Origin: Caulobacter sp. CCH9-E1
Lineage (GTDB): Bacteria; Pseudomonadota; Alphaproteobacteria; Caulobacterales; Caulobacteraceae
Assembly: GCF_001556515.1 (NCBI RefSeq)
Contig: NZ_LSJA01000073.1
Location: 21,583-85,582 of the forward strand
DNA length: 64,000 bases
Reading direction: 5' to 3'
The position numbers were made by a program, and so were the translations under genes. Positions 52,587-60,172 of the stretch are shown in pieces; within the stretch, counting starts at the first letter, position 1, and each line of letters starts with the position of its first letter. The notes under the pieces were generated by a model, which saw only the letters and a list, made by a program, of their open reading frames with translations, did no database searches and was not told the origin of the DNA.

Positions 52587-52746
52587 GACCGGGCTTATAG
52601 ACCCACGGCCTTGAGGTTGGCGTGAAGCCGCAAGCGCCGTCGCAGCGCGAGGGCGCCTGGGACGGGAATATCAAAGGACATCGTCGGCGGCTGCTGGCCA
52701 GCGCCGCGGGTTGACTTAGGGACGGCGACAAGGCGGAGGCTTGACT

Positions 52747-53415
52747 ATGTCCCTGATAGACAAGGTTATCGGAGCCATTACCCCGCCCGAGACCGACGAG
52801 GTGCGGGCCGAGGCTACCGAGAAGGCGCGGGCCGCCAGCAACTCGGGCGACTGGCTGGACTTGGCGCTGAATCACCACGAACAGATCCGCTCGGCGTTCG
52901 AAAGGGCGCGCGCCGCGAGCACGTCCGAAGACCGCGTGGCCGCCCTGCGCGCGCTCGCCACCGTGCTGAACGGCCACGCCCAAGCCGAAGAGGTCGTCCT
53001 CTATCCCGCGCTCGCCAAGGCTGGTGAAAAGGTCCACGCCGGCCTCGCCTATACCGAACAGAGCACGGCCAAGATGCAGATGGCCGAACTGGAGCGCATA
53101 GAGCCCGCCGACGAAGCCTGGCTCGACAAGCTGGAGCATATCCGCGGCGCGGTGCTGCACCACATGTTCGAGGAGGAGGGGACGTGGTTCCTGGAGCTGA
53201 AGGCCAAGGCTCCGGAACAGGATTTCCTCACGCGCCGCTTCTCCGAGGAGTACGACCGCTATGTCCTGGGAGTGGCGACGCGCCCGGCCGAAACCCGGTC
53301 GTTCGCCTCGCCGGCCGACGATGACCTTGAGGTGATCGGCCGCAACGACGCGGGCCCTCTTCAGACCGGCGGCGGCGAGACGGAAGAACAGGCCGGGCTG
53401 GCCCCAAAACCGTGA
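52747..53415 (+). CDS. hemerythrin HHE-domain protein
   Basis: The ATG at 52747 has GGAGG eight bases upstream and gives 222 residues. The diiron hemerythrin ligands are suggested by LALNHHEQIRSAFERA, LNGHAQAEEVVLYPALAKAG, and HIRGAVLHHMFEEEGTWFLEL, spaced as in cytoplasmic HHE proteins. The C-terminal tail of about 60 residues is acidic and probably disordered. Such proteins bind oxygen or NO or act in stress responses; the role here is unknown. It stands alone, with no Crp/Fnr-type site found upstream. Confidence 0.86.
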   Translation: MSLIDKVIGAITPPETDEVRAEATEKARAASNSGDWLDLALNHHEQIRSAFERARAASTSEDRVAALRALATVLNGHAQAEEVVLYPALAKAGEKVHAGLAYTEQSTAKMQMAELERIEPADEAWLDKLEHIRGAVLHHMFEEEGTWFLELKAKAPEQDFLTRRFSEEYDRYVLGVATRPAETRSFASPADDDLEVIGRNDAGPLQTGGGETEEQAGLAPKP

Positions 53416-53434
53416 TGGGCCGATAGCCGCGGCG

Positions 53435-55183
53435 CTACCCTATTTTCTTACGGAGCATTTCCGCCACGGCTTCGGCGTTTGATCCGACGACGACGTGCAG
53501 GATGTTGTTGCTCAGCTGGACGCACCCGCGTGTTCCGGCCTTGGCGAGGGCGGCTTGGTCGATGCGTTGGGGATCGGTGAGGACGAGGCGCAGGCGGCTG
53601 GCGTTGGCGGTGACCTGGCGCAGATTGGCGGGGCCGCCGAGGGCGGCGAGGAGCGCCTGGGCCTGATCTTGAGGAGCCGGAGCGGCCTTGGCGGCCGACG
53701 TCTCGGCTTGCGCCTGGGTCTTCGGGGTCCGATTTCCGAGCGCCGCGCGGATCTCGCCGGCGACGGTGTCGGCGATGGGGCCGAGGACGACCTGCAGGGC
53801 CTTGTCGGAGGGACGGACGATCCCGCGCGCGCCGAGGGCCTTCAAGGCTGGTTCGCTGACCTGGGCCTGGTCGGCGACGATCAGCCGCAGGCGGGTGGTG
53901 CAGGCGTCAACGCTTTGCAGATTGCCCGCCCCACCCAGGGCCTGGACGAAGTCGGCCCCGCGCCCGCCGCCGGTCGTGACGGCTCGCGGGGCCTCGGCCT
54001 CGTCATCCTCGCGGCCGGGGGTCTTGAGGTCGAAGCGGACGATGGCCAGGCGGAAGAGGCCGTAATAGAGGCCAGCATAGGCAAGACCGATCGGGATCAG
54101 CCACAGCGGCCGGCTGGCCTTGCCGAAGTTCAGCACATAGTCGAACAGGCCCGCCGAGAAGGTGAAACCCAGCTTCACATGCAGCACGTCCAGCAGCGCC
54201 ATGGACACGCCCGTCAGCACGGCGTGGATCGCATAGAGCGCCGGGGCCAGGAACATGAACGAGAACTCGATCGGCTCTGTCACCCCGGTCAGGAACGAGG
54301 TCAGGGCCAGCGAGGCCAGCATGCCGCCGACGGCCTTGCGCTTCTCGGGCTTGGCGGCGTGATACATGGCCAGGCACGCGGCCGGCAGGCCAAACATCAT
54401 CACCGGGAAGAACCCGCTCATGAACGCCCCGGCGGCGGGGTCGCCGGCGAAGAAGCGACGCAGGTCCCCCGTGGCGCCGTGATAGTCGCCGACCACGAAC
54501 CAGGCGATGTTGTTGAGGATGTGGTGTAGGCCGGTGACGATCAGGATCCGGTTCAGGAACCCGAACACCAGCAGGCCAAGCTCACCCGAGCCGACCACGG
54601 CCCGGCTGGCCGCGTCGACCCCGCCGTTGATCGCGTCATAGCCCAGGCCCAGCAGCAGAGCGATGAGCAGGCCCGCGAGCCCTGAGACGATCGGCACGAA
54701 CCGCCGGCCGCTGAAGAAGGCCAGGTACTCGGGCAGCTTGAAGCCGGAGAAGCGGTTATAGAAGAGCCCGCCGGTGATCCCGGAGACGATGCCGATCGGC
54801 ACGCTGAGCTTGGCCAGCGCCTTGGCCTTGTAGGCCGCCGAGGCCAGATCGGCGTGGGCCGGGACAAGGCCCGCCGTCGCCTCGGCCGGGACGTGCAGCA
54901 GGGCCTTGGCGCCCTCGACGGCGATCAGGAAGCAGACCACGCCCGCCAGCCCCGCCGCGCCGTTGTTCTCGCGCGCCAAGCCCACGGCCACGCCGATGGC
55001 GAAGAGGAGGCCGAGGTTGGAGAAGATCGCGTCCCCGGCGGCGGCCACGAAGCCGATGTTCAGGAGGTCCGGCTGGCCCAGGCGCAACAGCAGCCCCGCC
55101 ACCGGCAGCACCGCGATCGGCAGCATCAGGGCCCGGCCCAGCGGCTGGAGGATCTCGAGCGGAGACTTCATCGGAGACTTCAT
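53435..55183 (-). CDS. nagE: PTS N-acetylglucosamine permease NagE with duplicated EIIB
   Basis: This 582-residue EIIC-EIIB-EIIB protein has an EIIC domain spanning residues 1-385 with the sugar-site region ILIVTGLHHILNNIAWF and GVTEPIEFSFMFLAP, of glucose/GlcNAc type. The first EIIB domain (about 410-490) has the phospho-Cys428 in SVDACTTRLRLIV. The second (about 510-582) is similar, but the cysteine is Asn527 in QVTANASRLRLVL. It imports and phosphorylates GlcNAc. The start codon is uncertain because ATGAAGTCTCCG is duplicated in tandem at 55160-55183. It lies 5 bp after nagF. Confidence 0.94.
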   Translation of the reverse strand: MKSPMKSPLEILQPLGRALMLPIAVLPVAGLLLRLGQPDLLNIGFVAAAGDAIFSNLGLLFAIGVAVGLARENNGAAGLAGVVCFLIAVEGAKALLHVPAEATAGLVPAHADLASAAYKAKALAKLSVPIGIVSGITGGLFYNRFSGFKLPEYLAFFSGRRFVPIVSGLAGLLIALLLGLGYDAINGGVDAASRAVVGSGELGLLVFGFLNRILIVTGLHHILNNIAWFVVGDYHGATGDLRRFFAGDPAAGAFMSGFFPVMMFGLPAACLAMYHAAKPEKRKAVGGMLASLALTSFLTGVTEPIEFSFMFLAPALYAIHAVLTGVSMALLDVLHVKLGFTFSAGLFDYVLNFGKASRPLWLIPIGLAYAGLYYGLFRLAIVRFDLKTPGREDDEAEAPRAVTTGGGRGADFVQALGGAGNLQSVDACTTRLRLIVADQAQVSEPALKALGARGIVRPSDKALQVVLGPIADTVAGEIRAALGNRTPKTQAQAETSAAKAAPAPQDQAQALLAALGGPANLRQVTANASRLRLVLTDPQRIDQAALAKAGTRGCVQLSNNILHVVVGSNAEAVAEMLRKKIG

Positions 55184-55188
55184 CGTGA

Positions 55189-57726
55189 TCAGGCTCCGAG
55201 GCTGGCTTGGACGAGCGCCCGGACCGCCTCGGGCGAGGTCTGGGCCAGGGCCCGGGCGGCGAGCGCCTGGCAGGCGGGAAGGTCCAGAGCGCGGACGCGG
55301 GCCTTGACCTCCGGGACGATGGCGGCGGTGGCCGAGAGCTCGGTGACCCCCAGGCCCAAGAGGATCGGCGTGGCGGTAAGATCCGAGGTCAGGCCGCCGC
55401 AGACCCCGACCCAGCGGCCGTGCTTGGCCGCGCCCTGGCAGGTCTGGGCGATCATCCGCAGCACCGCCGGGTGCAGGGCGTCGATCCGCGCGGCCAGCTC
55501 CGGATTGCCCCGGTCCATGGCCAGCACGTATTGGGTCAGGTCGTTGGTGCCGATCGAGAGGAAGTCGGCCTCGGCGGCGATCAGGTCGGCGGTCACGGCC
55601 GCGGCCGGGGTCTCGATCATTACGCCCAGCTCGACGTGATCCGTGACGCCGAGCTCGCGCTTGGCCTCTTCGAGCACCGCGCGCACGGCCCGCAGCTCAT
55701 CGAGGCTGGCGACCATCGGGACCATGATCTTGCACTGGCCTTGCGGGACCACCCGCAGGATGGCGCGCAGCTGGGTCTTGAGCAGGTACGGCCGCCATAG
55801 GCTGACGCGCACGCCGCGCAGGCCAAGCGCCGGGTTCTCCTCGGCCGGGATCGGCAGGTAGGGCGCGGCCTTGTCGCCGCCGACATCGAGGGTGCGCACG
55901 ATCAGCGGTTTGCCTTGAAGGGCGTCGGCGATGGCCTGGTGCTGGCGGGCCTGCTCGTCCTCGTCGGGCGGGGTCTGGCGGTCCAGGAACAGGAACTCGG
56001 TGCGCAGGAGGCCCGAGCCTTCCGCGCCGTTCTCGATCGCCGCCAGAGCGTCCTTGACCGAGCCGGTGTTGGCGAAGACCTCGATGCGGGTCCCGTCCTT
56101 GGTCACGGCCGGCGCATGAGCGGCGGCCTTGGCGGCGGCCTTGGCCGCCTGGCGCTGGGCCAGGGCTGTCTGGGCCGCCTCCAGGGCCGGGGCGTCGGGA
56201 GCGACGCGCAAACCGCCGCCGTCGGCGTCGAGGATCAGGGCGGTTCCGTCGGCGATGCTCAGCGCCGCGCCGCCCAGCGCCACCAGGGCCGGGACGCCCA
56301 TGGCCGCGGCCAGGATCGCCACGTGCGAGGTCGGACCGCCGCGGGCGGTGGCGAAGCCGGCGATCACGCCGGGGTCCGCGCCCATCAGCTGCGAGGGCAG
56401 AAGCTCGTCGGCCAGCAGGATCGCGCCGGGCGGCAGGATGGTCGCCTCGTCGTCCTCGCCGGCCAGCGCCTTGAGCACCTGGCGCTCCAGGTCGATCAGA
56501 TCATCGACGCGCTCGGCCATGCGGCGATCGCCCAAGGCTCGCAGCGCCTCGACATAGCCGCGCACCGCCGACCGCCAGCCAAAGCCGGCGCTCTTGCCGG
56601 CCGCGATCAGACTCCTGGCCTGGGCGAGCAGTTCCGGATCGTCGAGGAAGGCCAGGTGCGCGGCCAAAATCGCCTTGCGGGCCTTGTCGCCCTTGGACGC
56701 ATTGGCCTCGATGCGGGCGCGGACCTTGTCCAGCGCGGCCGCCAACGCGGCCTCTTCCGAAGCCGCGCCCTCCCCTGCCTCGCGCACGGCGATGTCGGAC
56801 GAGGCCAGGCGCACGGCCTTGCCGATCGCAAGCCCCGGCGCGGCCAGCACGCCCTTCAGCACGCCGTCGGCCGGCAGGGCGGCGGGCGTCAGGGGCTCGG
56901 GCGTCGCGATCGGCGTCGGCGCGACCGCCGTCTTCGCCGGGACCAGCGCCCCCTCGCCCATGCCGCTCTCGATCAGCGCGGCGATGGCGGCGGCGGCGCT
57001 CTCGGCGTCCGAACCAGAGGCCAGCACCTGGATCGCGTCGCCATGGCGCACGGCCAGGGCCATCAACCCCACCGGGCTGCGGGCGCTCGAGCGCCGCTCG
57101 CCCACGACCACCGCCGTCTCGGCCGCGAAGCTCTTGGCGAGCTCGGCGATCCGCGCCGCCGGCCGCGCGTGGATCCCGTGCATCAGCGGCACGGTCACCG
57201 GGCGGGTGATCTCATTGGTGGATTGGGAGGACGCCGCCATCGCCGCGCCGGCCCCTTTCAGGCTCGCTAGGGGCCGCAGCGCCATCAGGAACCCGCCGGC
57301 CTCCACGGCCATGTCCTGGTCGCGGCGGACGATCTCGAAGGCTTCGGGATTGGTGACGATCACCGGGGTGATCAGGCTCTTGGCCTTCTGGGCCAGCAGG
57401 TCGAGATCAAGGCGGATCAGCACGTCGCCCGCCTTCACCGCCTGGCCTTCGCGCACGCAGGCCTCGAAGCCCTCGCCGCCCAGCGCCACCGTTTCCAGCC
57501 CCACATGCATCAGGATCTCGGCGCCGCAGCCGGCCCGCAGCGTCACCGCGTGACCCGCCCGGTGCGCCGACACCACCACCCCGTCGCACGGCGCGACCAG
57601 CTCCGCCCCCAGCGGGTCGATCGCCACCCCGTCCCCCAGCATCCGACGCGCAAACACCGCGTCCGGAACCTCCGACAACGACGCGATCCAGCCCTTGAGG
57701 GGAGAGGCGAGAACAAGGTTGGACAC
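55189..57726 (-). CDS. nagF: fused PTS phosphotransferase EIIA-HPr-EI (NagF)
   Basis: A GTG at 57726, 11 bp after the hexosaminidase stop, gives 845 residues; an upstream start at 57822 would overlap that gene. Domain order is EIIA-Glc type (1-150; phospho-His74 in ILMHVGLETVALGG), HPr (about 178-265; LMHGIHARPAARIAELAKSF), and EI (about 285-845). The EI part has GGPTSHVAILAAAMGVPALV with the phospho-His and the PEP-binding signatures RTEFLFLDR and SIGTNDLTQYVLAMDR. It passes phosphate from PEP to NagE's EIIB. It is translated between the hexosaminidase and nagE. Confidence 0.95.
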   Translation of the reverse strand: MSNLVLASPLKGWIASLSEVPDAVFARRMLGDGVAIDPLGAELVAPCDGVVVSAHRAGHAVTLRAGCGAEILMHVGLETVALGGEGFEACVREGQAVKAGDVLIRLDLDLLAQKAKSLITPVIVTNPEAFEIVRRDQDMAVEAGGFLMALRPLASLKGAGAAMAASSQSTNEITRPVTVPLMHGIHARPAARIAELAKSFAAETAVVVGERRSSARSPVGLMALAVRHGDAIQVLASGSDAESAAAAIAALIESGMGEGALVPAKTAVAPTPIATPEPLTPAALPADGVLKGVLAAPGLAIGKAVRLASSDIAVREAGEGAASEEAALAAALDKVRARIEANASKGDKARKAILAAHLAFLDDPELLAQARSLIAAGKSAGFGWRSAVRGYVEALRALGDRRMAERVDDLIDLERQVLKALAGEDDEATILPPGAILLADELLPSQLMGADPGVIAGFATARGGPTSHVAILAAAMGVPALVALGGAALSIADGTALILDADGGGLRVAPDAPALEAAQTALAQRQAAKAAAKAAAHAPAVTKDGTRIEVFANTGSVKDALAAIENGAEGSGLLRTEFLFLDRQTPPDEDEQARQHQAIADALQGKPLIVRTLDVGGDKAAPYLPIPAEENPALGLRGVRVSLWRPYLLKTQLRAILRVVPQGQCKIMVPMVASLDELRAVRAVLEEAKRELGVTDHVELGVMIETPAAAVTADLIAAEADFLSIGTNDLTQYVLAMDRGNPELAARIDALHPAVLRMIAQTCQGAAKHGRWVGVCGGLTSDLTATPILLGLGVTELSATAAIVPEVKARVRALDLPACQALAARALAQTSPEAVRALVQASLGA

Positions 57727-57737
57727 GGGCTTTGCTC

Positions 57738-60026
57738 TTATTGGAACGCGTTCGCGGGCGTCAGGGTCACGCGCTCGATCGTCCAGAAGGGATCGACGCT
57801 CTTGGCCGTGAAGCTCAGGCAAAGATCGACCTTACCCGCTCGCGGCGGCAGGCGGCCGGTGATCGTGGACAGGCCCGGATTTTTCGACGCCTCGCCCAGC
57901 GGAATGGCGGCCAGGCGTTCGCCCGCGCAGCCGGCGCGCACCTCCAGCTCGCCGCCCGGCGTCGCGGGCGCGCGGAGGGGGATACGGTCACGGTCGGCGC
58001 CGACCTGGAAGTTGAAGGGGATCTGGCTGACGCGCACGCGGATGACCGCGCCCTGGGTCAGGTCGGCGCCCTCCCAGATCCAGCAAGGGTTGAGGATGTC
58101 GACGACCATCATCGCCCTTTGCTCGAAGGCGCGCGGGGCGTCGTCGATCATGGTCAGCGGAACCTTCTCGGTGCAGAGCTTGAGCTGGGCGCTCAGACGC
58201 GTGCGAAGGAGGGACGGCGCGATGATCCAGGACCGTTCGCGCCCCAACGCCTGGCCGTCGAGGAAGGCGCGGGCCTTCACCGCCGCGCCAGCCGGCAGCT
58301 CAAGCGCGTCGGCATAGGGCGTCGAGGCCGCGGTCGGCGCCTTGCCGTCGAGGGTGTAGCGGATCTCGCCGATCCCGAGCCCCGTCGACAGCGCCAGCCG
58401 CGTCTTGCCGCCCTCGCCTTGCGTGAACGCCGCCTGCGGCTCGAACGGGACCGTGTTGGCGGTCACGCCCAGCACCTTCAGTCGCGCCATCTCGGCGGGC
58501 AGGCGACGCGCGAAATCAGCCCAATCGGCGCCGGCGGCGGGCGACCAGCCACGCTCGGCCAGGGCCACAGCGCGGGGGAAGGCCATCGCCTGCATGCGCG
58601 CGTCGGTCTGCATGTGCTCGGTCCAGACATTGGCCTGGACGCCGAGAATGTGCCGGCGCTGGTCTTCGGTGAGCTGGGCTGGCGCGGGATCGAAGGCGTG
58701 GACGTCCTTCAGGCTGACCACCTTGCCCCGACCGGTCGGCTCCTCGGGCGAGGCGCTCTGGCGGTTGTCGAGATAGAGCGTCGGATGCGGCGAGAGCACC
58801 GTGTCGTGGCCAGCCTTGGCCGCGGCGATCGCGCCGTCGACGCCGCGCCAGGACATCACCGTGGCGTTGGGCGCGAGGCCGCCTTCGAGAATCTCGTCCC
58901 AGCCGATCAACCGGCGGCCGCGCTTCTCCAAAGTCTTGCCGACGCGCTGAATGAACCAGCTCTGCAGCTCGTGCTCGTCCTTGAGGCCCAGCGCCTTGAT
59001 CTTGGCCTGGATCTTGGGGCTGGCCTTCCACTGGTCCTTGATCGCCTCGTCGCCGCCCACGTGGATGAAGGTCGACGGGAAGAGGTCCATCACCTCGTTC
59101 AGCACGTCGTCGAGGAAGGCGAAGGTCGCGTCGTCGGTGTTGTAGAGCCAGGGGAAGACGCCCCAGTCCCCCATCTTGCTGGCGTCCGGCGGGGCCGAGC
59201 CGAGCTCCGGATAAGCCACGATCGGCGCCAGGGCGTGGCCGGGCGTCTCGATCTCCGGGACGATGGTGATGTTGCGGGCGGCGGCGTAGGCGACGAGGTC
59301 GCGGACCTGGTCCTGGGTGTAGAAGCCGCCGTACTTTGGATAGACCCGCGCCGCGCCGGGGTCCGTCCGCCACGCGCCGACCTGCGTCAGCTTCGGATAC
59401 TTCTTGATCTCCAGCCGCCAGCCCTGGTCGTCGACCAGGTGCCAGTGGAAGGTGTTGAGCTTGTGCGCCGCCATGGCGTCGAGCGTCGCCTTCAGCGTGG
59501 CGATCGACTGGTAATGGCGAGCGCTGTCGACCATCAGGCCGCGCCAGGCGAAGCGCGGGGCGTCCTCGATCGTGGCGGCGGGAATCGCGACGGGGCCCTT
59601 GGCCTCATTCGGCGTCGCGAGCTGCCAGAGGGACATGGCGCCGTAGAACAGGCCTGCGCGCTGGGCGGCGGCGATGGTCACGCCCTTCGGCGAGACGTCG
59701 AGCTTGTAGGCCTCGCCAGCAGGGCCCTCGCGGGTGAGGACGATCGCCGCCTCGCCGTTGGCGGGCGCGCCTTCGACGACGGCGGGTCGGAAGCCGCGCG
59801 AGCGGCGAACGAGGTCGGCGAACTGGTTGGCGACGCCTCGGGCCTCGATATCGCCCTTGGCGACGTGGATGCGCGTGGCGGCGGAAAGCTTGAACGTCCC
59901 CTCCGCGCGGACCGCCTTGGCGGGCGCGGGGGTGAGGTTCAGGTCGGCGGCGCTCGCCGGCATGGCGAGGGCGGCGGCCAGGGCGAGGGCCGAGACGGCG
60001 GCGATGCGGAGCGGGGTCAGGGTCAC
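57738..60026 (-). CDS. beta-N-acetylhexosaminidase, GH20
   Basis: A GTG at 60026 with GAGG upstream gives 762 residues with a signal peptide ending PASA. An N-terminal GH20b domain precedes the catalytic barrel: FAWRGLMVDSARHYQSIATLKATLDAMAAHKLNTFHWHLVDDQGWRLEIKKYP, PEIETPGHALAPIVAYPELG and the catalytic Asp-Glu in FIHVGGDEAIKDQW. It removes terminal GlcNAc from chitooligosaccharides in the periplasm or at the surface, feeding NagE. The gene lies between its receptor (60173) and nagF on the same strand. Confidence 0.96.
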   Translation of the reverse strand: MTLTPLRIAAVSALALAAALAMPASAADLNLTPAPAKAVRAEGTFKLSAATRIHVAKGDIEARGVANQFADLVRRSRGFRPAVVEGAPANGEAAIVLTREGPAGEAYKLDVSPKGVTIAAAQRAGLFYGAMSLWQLATPNEAKGPVAIPAATIEDAPRFAWRGLMVDSARHYQSIATLKATLDAMAAHKLNTFHWHLVDDQGWRLEIKKYPKLTQVGAWRTDPGAARVYPKYGGFYTQDQVRDLVAYAAARNITIVPEIETPGHALAPIVAYPELGSAPPDASKMGDWGVFPWLYNTDDATFAFLDDVLNEVMDLFPSTFIHVGGDEAIKDQWKASPKIQAKIKALGLKDEHELQSWFIQRVGKTLEKRGRRLIGWDEILEGGLAPNATVMSWRGVDGAIAAAKAGHDTVLSPHPTLYLDNRQSASPEEPTGRGKVVSLKDVHAFDPAPAQLTEDQRRHILGVQANVWTEHMQTDARMQAMAFPRAVALAERGWSPAAGADWADFARRLPAEMARLKVLGVTANTVPFEPQAAFTQGEGGKTRLALSTGLGIGEIRYTLDGKAPTAASTPYADALELPAGAAVKARAFLDGQALGRERSWIIAPSLLRTRLSAQLKLCTEKVPLTMIDDAPRAFEQRAMMVVDILNPCWIWEGADLTQGAVIRVRVSQIPFNFQVGADRDRIPLRAPATPGGELEVRAGCAGERLAAIPLGEASKNPGLSTITGRLPPRAGKVDLCLSFTAKSVDPFWTIERVTLTPANAFQ

Positions 60027-60054
60027 GCGGCCTCGCGAGGAAACCTAAGGCGGC

Positions 60055-60088
60055 AAAAAGCGGGCGGAACAGCAGGACTGTCCCGCCC
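60055..60088 (-). terminator. intrinsic terminator after nag TBDR
   Basis: On the minus strand GGGCGGGACAG-TCCTG-CTGTTCCGCCC forms an 11-bp stem with one mismatch/wobble, followed two bases later by TTTTT. It lies between the receptor stop (60173) and the hexosaminidase start (60026), so it should limit readthrough and raise the receptor:enzyme ratio. Confidence 0.7.
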
Positions 60089-60172
60089 AATCTCCATGCT
60101 TGCAGTCAGGAGGGGATCGGATCAATGCGCGGGGACGGAAGCTCGGACGCCCGAGCCTCCGCCGCTCACGCG

